From NCBI RefSeq assembly GCF_002246015.1, contig NZ_NOLJ01000005.1, positions 291,803-355,802 on the forward strand: a DNA stretch of 64,000 bases, written 5' to 3'. The translations under genes were made by a program, and so were the position numbers. Shown in pieces: positions 1 through 9,861 of this stretch (positions are counted from its first letter, which is position 1; every line of letters begins with the position of its first letter). The notes below the pieces were generated by a model, which saw nothing but the letters and a program-made list of their open reading frames with translations, searched no databases and was not told where the DNA came from. This DNA comes from Nostoc sp. 'Peltigera membranacea cyanobiont' 210A (GTDB lineage: Bacteria; Cyanobacteriota; Cyanobacteriia; Cyanobacteriales; Nostocaceae).

Positions 1-1
1 C

Positions 2-268
2 TACCACTACGGGGAAGAGCGATTAATTCCTTTAAGTTACGATTTCGTCATAGATGCTGCCCAATACCAAGAAAAACTTTTGCAACGTCCTATATCCACG
101 CTAATTTTGCACGGCAAAAAGGATGAAGTCATTCCTATCGAAGCTAGTCGTGACTTTGCGCGTTTTCGTCCTTGGGTGCAGGTAATCGAGCTCGACAGCG
201 ATCACGCCTTGGGTAATGTTATGGAAGAAATTTGGCAGGCAATTCACCTCTTTTGCCAATTACCTTAA
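2..268 (+). CDS. Partial alpha/beta hydrolase (YqiA-like esterase), C-terminal end
   Basis: The reading frame is open from the left edge, so only the last 88 residues are present and the true start lies outside the window. The visible part carries the typical C-terminal strand-loop of small alpha/beta-hydrolase esterases: LILHGKKDEVIPIEAS (acid residue of the triad in the KKDEVIP turn) and then a DSDHAL segment that would supply the catalytic histidine. This fits the YqiA/UPF0227 esterase group. Substrate unknown. The nucleophile elbow is not in the window, so activity cannot be judged. Confidence 0.7.
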   Translation, partial: YHYGEERLIPLSYDFVIDAAQYQEKLLQRPISTLILHGKKDEVIPIEASRDFARFRPWVQVIELDSDHALGNVMEEIWQAIHLFCQLP

Positions 269-331
269 AGCTGTAAAATATTAAACTCACACATAACGAA
301 TATTCTGAGTCATTTGTCCTTTGTTAGTTAC

Positions 332-373
332 TAATGACCAATGACTAATGACCAATGACTAATGACTAATGAC
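332..373. repeat. STRR heptamer repeat (TAATGAC/CAATGAC, six units)
   Basis: Six consecutive 7-bp units alternate between TAATGAC and CAATGAC with no interruption. This is a short tandemly repeated repetitive sequence of the kind known from Nostoc and Anabaena. The last unit supplies the ATG at 369 that can serve as the start of the histidinol-phosphate aminotransferase gene. Confidence 0.9.
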
Positions 374-1529
374 TAAAACTATGCTTCCCTTCATCCGGTC
401 AGATTTAGCCCAATTCACCGCCTATAAACCTCATCCTAGCAGCGATACAGCCGATTCTGTCGCCACACAGTTCGATCGGCTAGATACAAATGAAAGCCCT
501 TACGATTTACCACCTGAGTTAAAAGAGAAGCTGGCGTGGACTTATCAGCAAGTAATTGAAACAAATCGTTATCCTGATGGCGGACATGAAACACTTAAGG
601 ATGCGATCGCACAGTACGTTAATCAGTCAGCCGCCCTCTCATCATCCTTATTTACTGCTGCCAATATTTCTGTTGGTAATGGTTCAGATGAACTAATCCG
701 CTCTTTATTAATCGCCACCTGTCTAGGAGGAGAAGGCTCAATTCTGGTTTCCAATCCTACTTTCTCGATGTACGGGATTTTGGCGCAAACTTTGGGCATT
801 CCTGTAGTGGCGGTGGGGAGAAATGAAACAAATTTTGAAATTGACATTAGCGCTGCACAGTCTGCGATCGAACAAACTCAAAATCCCCCCATTCGAGTAG
901 TTTTCGTAGTACATCCCAATTCACCGACTGCTAACAGCTTAACTGCGGCAGAGTTGACATGGTTAAGAAGTTTGCCACAGCATATCTTGGTAGTAATTGA
1001 TGAAGCTTACTTTGAATTCAGCCAAACTACCCTAGTAGGTGAATTAGCACAGCATCCTAATTGGGTGATATTACGCACTTTTTCTAAAGCTTTCCGATTG
1101 GCATCTCTCCGTATTGGTTATTGCATTGCTCATCCCGAAGCGATCGCCATTTTAGAAAAAGTTCGCTTACCCTACAATCTCCCCAGCTTTTCCCTAGCAG
1201 CTGCCTTAGTTGGTTTACAAAATCGTACACTCTTGCTGAAATCAATTCCCCAAACCCTGAGTGAACGAGCCAAACTCATCGAATTTTTATCCCAGCAACC
1301 AGAACTACAAATTACTCCAAGTGCTGCCAACTTTATTTACCTACGTCTTAAACCAAATGCTTTTAATTCACAAGAAGCTGCTTTAAAAACTTTCCACCAG
1401 AAACTTAGAACACTCGGCACTCTTGTACGGCACATTAGTGGAGGATTACGAATTACTGTCGGAACGATAGAAGAAAACGCCCGCACCGTTAATCGAGTAA
1501 AAGCTGCTTTGGCAAATTTGTCATCTTAG
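369..1529 (+). CDS. hisC: Histidinol-phosphate aminotransferase
   Basis: This is a class II PLP-dependent aminotransferase of histidine synthesis, converting imidazole-acetol phosphate to histidinol phosphate with glutamate as amino donor. At 386 residues it has the normal family length. Visible marks are [11 protein letters not shown] near the N-terminus, RYPDGG, the HPNSPTAN segment, VIDEAYFEF, and the PLP-binding lysine at about residue 240 in [16 protein letters not shown]. The ATG at 369 lies inside a heptamer repeat; an in-frame ATG at 381 ([12 protein letters not shown]) is outside the repeat and may be the older start. Neither has a clear ribosome binding site. No other his genes are adjacent, as is usual in cyanobacteria. 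Confidence 0.93.
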   Translation: MTKTMLPFIRSDLAQFTAYKPHPSSDTADSVATQFDRLDTNESPYDLPPELKEKLAWTYQQVIETNRYPDGGHETLKDAIAQYVNQSAALSSSLFTAANISVGNGSDELIRSLLIATCLGGEGSILVSNPTFSMYGILAQTLGIPVVAVGRNETNFEIDISAAQSAIEQTQNPPIRVVFVVHPNSPTANSLTAAELTWLRSLPQHILVVIDEAYFEFSQTTLVGELAQHPNWVILRTFSKAFRLASLRIGYCIAHPEAIAILEKVRLPYNLPSFSLAAALVGLQNRTLLLKSIPQTLSERAKLIEFLSQQPELQITPSAANFIYLRLKPNAFNSQEAALKTFHQKLRTLGTLVRHISGGLRITVGTIEENARTVNRVKAALANLSS

Positions 1530-1537
1530 CAATTTAC

Positions 1538-2131
1538 TCAATAATTAAACCTGCTATTTACCTCACTGCCCAAACGGCGTACTACTCCTACTGTTTGTGG
1601 CAGCACACCTACTAAAAGAGCAAAGGCAACATCCGGTAAAAGAGCCACTATTTCTGGTGGAAAGTATTGTTCAAATTGATCGAGAATCTTCTGGACTCGC
1701 TGCCCAGGCAGTGGATTTTCTGTAATTTGTTTGATCAATCGAATCCACTGTCGCCTAATCAAGTAGGCTTTCTGGCGTTCTTCATTAGATTCAGGAGTTA
1801 ATAAAGAAAGATTACCTATGGGCAGTGCCTTTTGGCAATCACAATCGTAATCCCCACCCACAGCAGCCCCAGGCCCAGCAAACTCTGCATGGTAGCGTTT
1901 AAAGAGTATTAATCCATTTCGCCTACGACTATTGACGATGAAAACTTCTCCACTGTGCAAACGTGTAAGGATATCCGAGCTTTGTGATTGCTCAGTTCCG
2001 TCTGACATGACAACAGAGTCAAGGAAAGTAGTTTCAGGGTAATAAGTTGATACCATAGAGGTCTGATAGCGTCGATGCTGTTCGCTATCCATGTTTTTTA
2101 AACTTTTAATGAATGTTGTTGTAGTATGCAC
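1538..2131 (-). CDS. Cyanobacterial protein of unknown function
   Basis: A 197-residue soluble protein I cannot assign. It starts with GTG at 2131; an ATG at 2092 gives a 184-residue form beginning MDSEQHRRYQ. The middle has LHSGEVFIVNSRRRNGLILFKRYH, and a DYDCDC cysteine cluster follows. The C-terminus is helical and rich in hydrophobics (PEIVALLPDVAFALLVGVLPQTVGVVRRLGSE), which could form a helix-turn-helix; that is a guess. It converges on hisC with only 8 bases between the two stop codons. Composition looks like real coding sequence. Confidence 0.7.
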   Translation of the reverse strand: MHTTTTFIKSLKNMDSEQHRRYQTSMVSTYYPETTFLDSVVMSDGTEQSQSSDILTRLHSGEVFIVNSRRRNGLILFKRYHAEFAGPGAAVGGDYDCDCQKALPIGNLSLLTPESNEERQKAYLIRRQWIRLIKQITENPLPGQRVQKILDQFEQYFPPEIVALLPDVAFALLVGVLPQTVGVVRRLGSEVNSRFNY

Positions 2132-2986
2132 TTCAAAACGGAACTAGCTGTTATGTCAAATCAAGTTTTTGAATTCTTTTATTATCAAGACCTTTCTGGT
2201 CAATCCAACTAAAAATAGCAATATATAGGCGTTGTTTTAGTAATTGAGTGATTATATTTTATGAGATATAACTAGATTTGTCTGTAAACTATACGAGTGT
2301 TTTCTTAAAGTTTTTATAAAGATGAATATATTAATTACAAAGTTCTTATGAGGAAGTAATGATTTTTTTGAACGCGATTTAACCTATCTTCCCATTATAG
2401 TCCATTTTCATCTATATTGAATGCTTTCAAAAATTTGCTAACCATAAATCCCAAAAGCTAAATTTAACATTTTTTAATATTAAAAATATTTACTAAAAAG
2501 ATAATTTGTTTATAGGGACGAGGAGATTTTTTGTAAAAAGTTTAAATCAAATATTCTTTTGAGAAAAAATTATCAAAAACTATTTACGAAGCGAGTAAAT
2601 TAACAAATATGTTTTAGTTTTAATTTCTAGGACTCTTATTTGATTGCGTGAAAAAACTCGGTATAACTCAAAGAGCCTTCTTTATCGTTAGCTCTTGCCT
2701 GCTAAACCAAGTCAGTCATCGAAATCAAAGCGGATTTATATGGATATTTAGCTAATATTGGCTAAATTTCTAATTAAACCCCGTTCATTTGAAAACCTAG
2801 AGTTCTTAATAAGAGTATATTATTTAATCCTGGCTTGAGTTTTGAGCTTTCTCTAAGTCAAAATAACTATGGTTCTCAAGGTAGAGGTGGTTTAGCTTAG
2901 TTTGTGTTTGATTGCCGCTATGAATTACAGATTTTATCGAATTAATTGGAACAGAATACAAAACTTGACAATTGCCAAAACAAAAC
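2132..2986. other. AT-rich intergenic region
   Basis: About 850 bases of AT-rich sequence with frequent stops in all frames. A 60-codon minus-strand frame at 2824-3006 overlaps the end of the acetyltransferase gene and looks like chance. No tRNA, clear hairpin or tandem repeat was recognised. It probably holds the upstream region of the minus-strand gene at 1538-2131. Confidence 0.5.
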
Positions 2987-3637
2987 TCAGATAATGGAAT
3001 CAGCACTCAGGTGCTTGTGCAATAACATCTGGCTTGAGCGTCTTAGAAGAAATGTATTCCAATTAGATTCGACCTTATGCACTCGATATCCCAGCTTGAA
3101 ATAAAGCTGTCGTGCTTGATGGTTATTTTCTAAAACATGAAGATATAAGTCTTGAAATCCCCACTCGCGAGAGACTTTTTCACAGCTAGTAAGTAATCCT
3201 GAAGCCACACCATGTCTACGGTATTTTGGGTGAACCGCTAAATTAGATAAGTAAGGAAAACCTACACCAACTTGGCTCCATGAATCACTACTGTAGCGTA
3301 CACCCATTTCCACACTTCCTACTAAGTTATTAGCCTCACCAGTAGTAGCTTCAAGGGCAACTAAGCAAAGATGACGGGGCGCAGGTGATGCCATTCGATG
3401 CCTTAAGTCTTCGTAAATACCCAGACGTAGCAACGGAAAAGCCCATCCCCATATACCCTTGTGGGAGTGAAAGCTTTCAGTAATAATTTGGGCAACACCA
3501 ATCAAATCAGCAGGTGTAGCTGTACGAATTTGGAATTGGCAGGAAGCTGGATCGATTGGCTGTTGGTGGTATGGATGAAAAAACCGATATTTCAAGGCTA
3601 GTTTAGTATTGATTTTATTCAACAAAAATTTTCTCAA
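2987..3637 (-). CDS. GNAT family N-acetyltransferase
   Basis: A 216-residue protein with the GNAT fold. The N-terminal strand FQIRTATPADLIGVAQIITESF is followed by the acetyl-CoA site: motif A LSNLAVHPKYRRHGVASGLL (the R-x-x-G-x-A pyrophosphate loop) and motif B LYLHVLENNHQARQLYFKLGY. This arrangement is typical of RimI-like amine acetyltransferases. The substrate is unknown. The first 30 residues or so are basic and precede the domain, so a downstream start is possible. No operon partner is evident. Confidence 0.88.
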   Translation of the reverse strand: MRKFLLNKINTKLALKYRFFHPYHQQPIDPASCQFQIRTATPADLIGVAQIITESFHSHKGIWGWAFPLLRLGIYEDLRHRMASPAPRHLCLVALEATTGEANNLVGSVEMGVRYSSDSWSQVGVGFPYLSNLAVHPKYRRHGVASGLLTSCEKVSREWGFQDLYLHVLENNHQARQLYFKLGYRVHKVESNWNTFLLRRSSQMLLHKHLSADSII

Positions 3638-4657
3638 ATATCCTAAAACAAGATTAAAACTAAATCAGAACTTTATAGAGTTGCCCAGGAGATTTAACTG
3701 AACCAATATTGCTAATTCGCTTTTGCTTGTAGATTAAACAAATTTTTACACTTTAATTTGGAGTTTTATAACCTGTATTTTTGAAAGAGTATTAGGAGTT
3801 ACAACTTCATAAATCTATAACCTTAAATTCAGTATATTCATTGCATCCCTTGTTTTGGGTAGGCAGAATATGAAACTGATTGCCACAAAAACATCTGTAA
3901 AGTGATAGAGCTTTGAGCGAGTGGGCAGAGGAATAGCATAACTTGTCTGTAAGCAGCATCTCCAAAATTGTTAAGTAAGTACACTATTGGCAAACTCTGG
4001 TTTTAAACCACCCTTGGTTACACTACTGAACTTGTTTTTTGCAGTTACCGCTACACTGATACTACTTTGCTACTAAGTCATCTAAATAGGCTGTACAGGT
4101 ACTGCGACAAGAATCTGTAAGGTTCCCTAATCCCTAATCTCTAACTCCTCAACCACTACCACTTGTCTTAATGATAGTTCTGATTGCTAAATTAGAAAGA
4201 GGTATTTGTCTAATAGTATACTTTGGCTTTAAATCTTATTGTTTTAATTTCACTGACTCTACCATGACTACCATAAATAAAATTTACCTGCAAGTGTTAT
4301 TACAACAGCTGTGGAGGGAAAACTTAGTATGCAGCTTTATCTGGATTTTTCAGCTGGCTATGAGCGCTGTATGTATTATCAGACATTGCTCACAGGAGGT
4401 GAAAAAAGATTTGGCAAGTAAGCGTCGACTCTGTAACACTAAAACTGACAATGAAAGCAATTACACTGCACCAACGCAAACGGTAATCGGCACAAGCAAT
4501 TGAGACGAATTTCTGTGAGCAAACGCTCCTACACTCAGCAGTCATGTAGCCAAACAGCCCTATTGGTCGAAATGCTCTGCTCTTACCTGACTCAGAAAAA
4601 TACTTACCTGATCAGATTATTCTTTATCCGACTGCCGTTGCAGCAGGAAAGCGGTGC
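3638..4657. other. Long intergenic region upstream of cyaC
   Basis: About 1 kb without a convincing gene. A 110-codon plus-strand frame (4171-4503) exists, but its composition is low quality, its start is weak and it matches no family I know. A short CCTAATCCCTAATCTCTAA run near 4125-4145 resembles degenerate heptamer repeats. The promoter of cyaC presumably lies here. Confidence 0.45.
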
Positions 4658-7600
4658 ATGAAATCCCAAGCAAACAGTAAGCCTAAAATTTTGGTTGTCG
4701 ATGATGAACCAGACAACCTTGACTTGCTTTACCGCACTTTCTATCGTGATTATAAGGTGCTAAGGGCAACCTCTGGCCCTGCGGCCCTCGATCTGCTGGC
4801 TCAAGAGGGAGAGATCGCGGTGATCATCTCTGATCAGCGGATGCCGATGATGAGCGGTACAGAATTTTTGAGCCTAACAGCAACTCAATATCCAGATATT
4901 ATCCGGATTATTTTAACTGGCTACACCGATGTCGAAGACTTGGTGGAAGCAATTAACGCTGGTAAGGTATTTAAATATGTCACTAAACCGTGGGAAGCGG
5001 AGGAACTAAAAGCGGTGGTACGCCAAGCTTTGGATACCCACAATGTCCTCAAAGCTAGAACCCGCGAACTTACCCGCACACTCCGTCAAGAATCGCTGCT
5101 GAATACCGTTACCAATACGATTCGCAGTGCTTTAGACTACAGACAAATTTTGCAAGCAATTGTAGACACAGTGGGTCACATGTTGGAGGTGGATGTTTGT
5201 CTGCTACGTCCCTTCCAAGATGAGCAGTTGGCGGATAAAGGGTTTATCTATCAGAAGCCTCTTTCTGAAGAAGCAGAGGTGCAGGAGATCGGAGCGGAAG
5301 TAGCAGTAAGTCTTTCCTCTCTGCCCGCTATATCCTCTGCAACTCCTCTGCCTCTTTTGGCTCAGACAGTGTGGGAAACCCGCGAAGTTCAGGTAATTCA
5401 CGATGCGATCGATGATGAGCGCATTCACGGTAACACTCCCGAACTGCGTGAGCGTGGGCAAGCTTTTGCTGCTGCTAACATTTGTTCTAGTTTAGTTGTG
5501 CCATTGATCTGCCAACAAGAACTGATGGCGGTGCTAGCGCTGCACCAGTGTTCTGTTCCTCGCTTCTGGGGCGATGATGAGGTGCAGTTAGTTTTGATGG
5601 TAGCGGATCAGGCAGCTTTAGCTTTGTCTCAAGCTTATGCTTACGAACAAGTACGTGCTCTTGCCAAGCGGGAGAGCTTGATTAATACGATTACTAGCGC
5701 AATTCGCTCTAGCTTAGATCCTCAAGATATTTTTGCGGCAATTACCCAACAATTGGGACAAGCTTTACAAGTTGATGGCTGCGTCTTGTCTTTGTGGACT
5801 GAGGAAGATGAGTTTGTTGAGTGTGTGGCCTTGTATGACAGTTTTCAACATCTAGAAAATTTAAGAGCGCCAGCCCCAGACAATAATTCAAGTAGCAAGC
5901 ATCACCTACCAAACCAGAGATTACCCTATTCTCAAGCATCGATTCAGGAAAATCCCATCCTCCAACAAATGCTACGGACACATGAACCTGTGGTTATTGG
6001 TAATGTGAGCCATTCTCCCTCGGATGTGCGGGGTTTTGATTTGCCTTTAAAAATGCCAGCGCGATCGCTAATGTTTGTGCCATTATTAGCCGATGGGAAA
6101 TGTATTGGTAGTATTACTTTGCATGAAGGTAAAAAAGTACGTCAGTGGTTGCCATCTGATATCGATTTGGCGAAAGCAGTAGCAGCGCAAGCCGCGATCG
6201 CTGTCCAGCAGTCACACTTGTATCAAAAAACTCGCCAACAAGCTGAACGTTTACTGGAATTAGACAAACAAAAAACTGAATTTTTCCAAAATATTTCCCA
6301 TGAGTTTCGCACACCGATTACCTTGATTCAAGGGCCTTTAGAGTCGGCGGTGGCGGCTGGTGAGGGATTATCTTACTCCCAATGTGCGATCGCCCTGCGT
6401 AACTCCCGCCGCCTGCTGCGACTGGTAAATCAACTCCTGGATTTACAACGCCTGAATGCGGGGAGAATGCAGCCTAGCTTCCATCCCTGCGATTTAGTCG
6501 AATTTGTCAGCCAAATAGTGGAATCTTTTCGTCCCTACTGCGAGAAAAAGAGACTGCATCTCGTCACCCAGCTAGATGAGTGTTCGACGGTGTACTTAGA
6601 CATGGAAAAATTTGACAAGGTGGTTTATAACCTCTTGTCAAATGCCATGAAGTTTACTCCTGAAGGTGGCACGATCGGTGTCAGACTAAAATCTGAGCGC
6701 GATCGCTGCATATTACAAGTGCAAGATACTGGCATTGGTATTGTTAAAGAACAAATTCCCCACCTATTTGAGCGCTTTCGCCAAGCTGAAGGTTCAGCAA
6801 ACCGCTCCTATGAAGGCAGTGGTTTGGGTTTAGCTTTAGTTAAAGAATTAGTAGAATTACATGGTGGTCAAGTTACCGTGGAATCAGTTTATGGTGAAGG
6901 TACTACTTTTAGTTTATGGCTGGTGACTGGAAATGCTCATTTACCTGCACAGCAAGTACTAGAAACACCTACCGAATTAAATACAAGCCGCGCTAGCGTA
7001 GAATTAGCTGATTTAGAACTAGTAGAGTCAACAACAGACAATATTGAAGATATTACAATAAACCTCTCCCCCAGTGTTGATACTCAAGACTCAGCACATA
7101 AGACTCAGCACTCAATTTTAGTTGTAGATGACAACCCCGATTTGCGAACCTATGTATCTGAAATTTTCCGCCGTAATGGCTATCATGTACAGACAGCTCG
7201 TAACGGTCATGAAGGGCACAGTAAAGCGAAGGAAATTCTACCCAGCTTGATTGTGACTGACTTAATGATGCCGTTAGTGAGCGGACTTGAGATGATTCAG
7301 ATGATCCGCAATGAAGAAAAATTGAAAGGAACACCAATCATTCTGCTGACAGCGAAAGTAGATGAAGAAACCCGCATTGAAGGTACAGAACATGGCGCAG
7401 ACGCTTATTTAGCAAAACCATTCAACGATCGGGAACTTTTGGCAGAAGTTCGGAATCTTTTAGCATTGAAAGAAAATGAACGGCGAATTGTCGAATTAAA
7501 CACTTATCTAACAGAATCGGTGCTAAAGCGCTTTTTACCGGCTGTATTGGTGCAAAAAGCCGCAACCGGAGATTTAACGTTAGATTTGCGCCCAGAACCA

Positions 7601-8188
7601 CGCTTAATTACAGTTTTATTTAGTGACATTGTGGGTTTTACACAACTATCAAATACTCTCAGATCCCGACGAGTCGCAGAGTTGCTAAATGAATATTTAG
7701 AAGCCATGACCAAGGTTGTATTTGGCAATGGCGGCACTGTAGATAAATTTATGGGAGATGCTATCTTAGCTTTATATGGAGCGCCGGAAGAACTAACACC
7801 CAATGAACAAGTGCGTCGTGCCATTAATACAGCAAGAGCAATGCACCGCTCATTGGCTGACTTGAACCAGCGCTGGCGAGATCAAGGCGTATTTGATGGC
7901 GACAGACTTACTAGCGTACAGTTTCGGTGCGGTATTCACCAAGGTACTGCTGTTGTGGGGATGTTTGGTAGCGCTGAACGTGCCGATTATACTGCTATTG
8001 GCCCAAGTGTAAATATTGCTGCAAGGTTGCAAGCTGCCGCTCTTCCCGGTACGATCCTGGTTTCTGCTGCCGTAGCAGATTATTTGCAGGAAGGAGAAAT
8101 TACTAAAGGTAGTCCACTAGAACTTAAAGGGGTAGATGAAACAGTTTTGACTTTCGCTGTTTCACCAGAGGTAATGGTTAATCGCTAA
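4658..8188 (+). CDS. cyaC: Adenylate cyclase CyaC: hybrid histidine kinase with two receivers and a class III cyclase
   Basis: A 1176-residue signalling protein that makes cAMP under phosphorelay control. Order: receiver 1 (about 10-125, phospho-acceptor Asp59 in IISDQRMP), two GAF-type regions (about 165-330 and 355-525), HisKA with His548 in NISHEFRTPITL, ATPase with NLLSNAMKF, DTGIGI and GSGLGLALVK, receiver 2 (Asp868 in VTDLMMP), and a cyclase domain (about 985-1170). The cyclase keeps both metal aspartates (Asp990 in FSDIVGFT, Asp1034 in KFMGDAIL) and Lys1030, which favours ATP over GTP. This is the architecture of Anabaena/Spirulina CyaC. The ATG follows AGGAAA by seven bases. Two linkers (about 5275-5360 and 7075-7115) read like intergenic repeat DNA. 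Confidence 0.93.
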   Translation: MKSQANSKPKILVVDDEPDNLDLLYRTFYRDYKVLRATSGPAALDLLAQEGEIAVIISDQRMPMMSGTEFLSLTATQYPDIIRIILTGYTDVEDLVEAINAGKVFKYVTKPWEAEELKAVVRQALDTHNVLKARTRELTRTLRQESLLNTVTNTIRSALDYRQILQAIVDTVGHMLEVDVCLLRPFQDEQLADKGFIYQKPLSEEAEVQEIGAEVAVSLSSLPAISSATPLPLLAQTVWETREVQVIHDAIDDERIHGNTPELRERGQAFAAANICSSLVVPLICQQELMAVLALHQCSVPRFWGDDEVQLVLMVADQAALALSQAYAYEQVRALAKRESLINTITSAIRSSLDPQDIFAAITQQLGQALQVDGCVLSLWTEEDEFVECVALYDSFQHLENLRAPAPDNNSSSKHHLPNQRLPYSQASIQENPILQQMLRTHEPVVIGNVSHSPSDVRGFDLPLKMPARSLMFVPLLADGKCIGSITLHEGKKVRQWLPSDIDLAKAVAAQAAIAVQQSHLYQKTRQQAERLLELDKQKTEFFQNISHEFRTPITLIQGPLESAVAAGEGLSYSQCAIALRNSRRLLRLVNQLLDLQRLNAGRMQPSFHPCDLVEFVSQIVESFRPYCEKKRLHLVTQLDECSTVYLDMEKFDKVVYNLLSNAMKFTPEGGTIGVRLKSERDRCILQVQDTGIGIVKEQIPHLFERFRQAEGSANRSYEGSGLGLALVKELVELHGGQVTVESVYGEGTTFSLWLVTGNAHLPAQQVLETPTELNTSRASVELADLELVESTTDNIEDITINLSPSVDTQDSAHKTQHSILVVDDNPDLRTYVSEIFRRNGYHVQTARNGHEGHSKAKEILPSLIVTDLMMPLVSGLEMIQMIRNEEKLKGTPIILLTAKVDEETRIEGTEHGADAYLAKPFNDRELLAEVRNLLALKENERRIVELNTYLTESVLKRFLPAVLVQKAATGDLTLDLRPEPRLITVLFSDIVGFTQLSNTLRSRRVAELLNEYLEAMTKVVFGNGGTVDKFMGDAILALYGAPEELTPNEQVRRAINTARAMHRSLADLNQRWRDQGVFDGDRLTSVQFRCGIHQGTAVVGMFGSAERADYTAIGPSVNIAARLQAAALPGTILVSAAVADYLQEGEITKGSPLELKGVDETVLTFAVSPEVMVNR

Positions 8189-8256
8189 AATTTAGACTGG
8201 TATTTTAAAGCATTACCAATGAGTAAAAGTGCATAATCATATCCAGTTTATATAAT

Positions 8257-9477
8257 ATGACACCATCGGTTGCAGACAAAACTCCAATTCCAGCCAAGGT
8301 CTGGAGACGACACACCGATCCACCAGGTTTGTGGATTTTTGTCGTTGTCAGTTCAGTCTCTCTGCACTTCCTGGTGTTCTGGCTGATGCGCTCATCTAAT
8401 GCATTTAGTCTGTGGTTCCCCCAGCAAAATCAATCTGCTGTTCCTATCGAATTGATAGAAATTGCTCCTAAAACAAAATCAACAGCCAAAATAGTTTCGT
8501 CAAAGCCACTATCGTCTACTCAAAAGTCTGTACCAGCACGTTCATCACAGACAGCACGAACTACGCCTAGAAATGAAGATTTTGGCGCAATAAATTCTCC
8601 TGAGAATCTCCAGAAAAAGAGCCGAATTTACGCCTCTCAACCTAATAGCGAACCTTTTAGACAGCAGATAGTCCCCACGCCAATACCGAAACCTATAGCT
8701 AAAGCCACACCGACACCTACACCTACACCTAAAGTCACACCGAAGCCTATAGCTAAAGCCACACCGACACCTAAAGTCACACCGACACCTACAGTTCCAG
8801 TCGGTAATTTACCTTGGAAGCGTCGTCAAGAAATTAAACTGGGAAAGGGAACGCAACTACCAACAGGTATTCCATCAAATCGACCAGTTTCAGAACCTGA
8901 AAATAGAGAAACTCCAGCAACTTCGACTGGAGAAACTCCAGCGACTTCCACTAGGGAAACTCCAGCAACTTCCACTAGGGAAACTCCAGCAACTTCCACT
9001 AGGGAAACTCCAGCAACTTCCACTAGGGAAACTCCAGCAACTTCCACTAGGGAAACTCCAGCAACTTCTACTCGAGGAGCATCGGTAGCAATAGTAGCTC
9101 CCTTATCTAGAGATGAAGTGATTAGCTTGATACAATCAAAAGGATTCCGACAAGATGCTTTACCCGATGTTATCGCTTTATACAGGGGAAGCAACACAAA
9201 ACAACTAGACCCAAGCTTTCTTGTCCAGAATTCGGAACTTGAGCCAGCACAACTCTTGGCTAGCTTGATAATTGACCAGAATGGCAACTTTCAACAGGCT
9301 GTAGTTCTAGAAATAGAACCAGCAAAACTGCAAAGTGAAAAAAGTACATACGAGCAAGCCCTAAGCGAAGTTTTCAAAACAGAAAACTTTCTTGCTGCCC
9401 ACAATAACGATGGCACAAAACCAGACTTGAGCAATTTGTATGTCAGGATCAAAATGCAACCCGCAAATTCCAACTGA
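8257..9477 (+). CDS. TonB-like membrane-anchored repeat protein
   Basis: A 406-residue protein with the plan of a TonB/TolA-type protein. A short cytoplasmic N-terminus precedes one membrane segment (about residues 26-45, WIFVVVSSVSLHFLVFWLM). A proline-rich periplasmic spacer follows, with PTPTPTPK/VTPKPIAKA runs (about 140-180) and seven RETPATST repeats (about 217-272). The C-terminal domain of about 110 residues would be the partner-contacting part. The HTDPPGLWIF start is reminiscent of cyanobacterial TonB-like proteins. It lies 68 bases after cyaC on the same strand and may be co-transcribed. No ExbB/ExbD genes are nearby, so coupling to proton motive force is not shown. Confidence 0.65.
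   Translation: MTPSVADKTPIPAKVWRRHTDPPGLWIFVVVSSVSLHFLVFWLMRSSNAFSLWFPQQNQSAVPIELIEIAPKTKSTAKIVSSKPLSSTQKSVPARSSQTARTTPRNEDFGAINSPENLQKKSRIYASQPNSEPFRQQIVPTPIPKPIAKATPTPTPTPKVTPKPIAKATPTPKVTPTPTVPVGNLPWKRRQEIKLGKGTQLPTGIPSNRPVSEPENRETPATSTGETPATSTRETPATSTRETPATSTRETPATSTRETPATSTRETPATSTRGASVAIVAPLSRDEVISLIQSKGFRQDALPDVIALYRGSNTKQLDPSFLVQNSELEPAQLLASLIIDQNGNFQQAVVLEIEPAKLQSEKSTYEQALSEVFKTENFLAAHNNDGTKPDLSNLYVRIKMQPANSN
8905..9072 (+). repeat. Seven tandem 24-bp coding repeats (RETPATST)
   Basis: Seven in-frame 24-bp units encode RETPATST, with GETPATST in the second unit. Units three to six are identical at the DNA level. This points to recent slippage or unequal exchange within the periplasmic spacer of the TonB-like protein. 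Confidence 0.95.
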
Positions 9478-9527
9478 ATGCTTGAATTTTTACAGAAACC
9501 GTGTTAAGTTTATAGGGTTGGAAATTT

Positions 9528-9598
9528 GCGGGCGTAGTTTAGTGGTAAAACTATAGCCTTCCAAGCTATTAATGCGGGTTCGATTCCCGCCGCCCGCT
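9528..9598 (+). tRNA. tRNA-Gly (anticodon TCC)
   Basis: A 71-base cloverleaf can be drawn. The acceptor stem GCGGGCG pairs with CGCCCGC, the anticodon loop is CTTCCAA giving TCC, and the T-arm is GCGGGTTCGATTCCCGC. CCA is not encoded, as is common in cyanobacteria. It stands alone, 50 bases after the TonB-like gene. Confidence 0.97.
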
Positions 9599-9861
9599 TA
9601 GAAAAACTCTCAAAGATAACTAGTGCAAAAACTAAGTCTGAATCTTGGTAAAATAGCCAGCTGAAGAGCAATTCACAATTTTGCAGTGTGCAGAAATAGC
9701 TTGACAGTGAGAGTAGCCAAATTCAAGACGGTATGAGGAATCGGGAAGACTTTACTTCAACGACATCCACATCCTAGATATTTACCTACTTGTTGTTTGA
9801 TAGTTGGCAGGACTCTGGAAAACGCCCAATCAGTTTTGATTTTTTGAATTTAAAATTGCTG

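Noticed and set aside
2824..3006. 60-codon minus-strand ORF
   Set aside because: It overlaps the 3' end of the acetyltransferase gene and has no recognisable features.
4171..4503. 110-codon plus-strand ORF upstream of cyaC
   Set aside because: Composition is patchy with a cluster of hydrophobic and Cys residues, no ribosome binding site, no family resemblance; likely chance in an AT-rich spacer.
8905..9072. Regularly spaced 24-bp repeats considered as a CRISPR-like array
   Set aside because: Units are contiguous with no spacers and keep the reading frame; this is a protein repeat.
8826..9287. 153-codon minus-strand ORF opposite the RETPATST repeats
   Set aside because: Its VEVAGVSL repeats are just the antisense reading of the 24-bp coding repeats.
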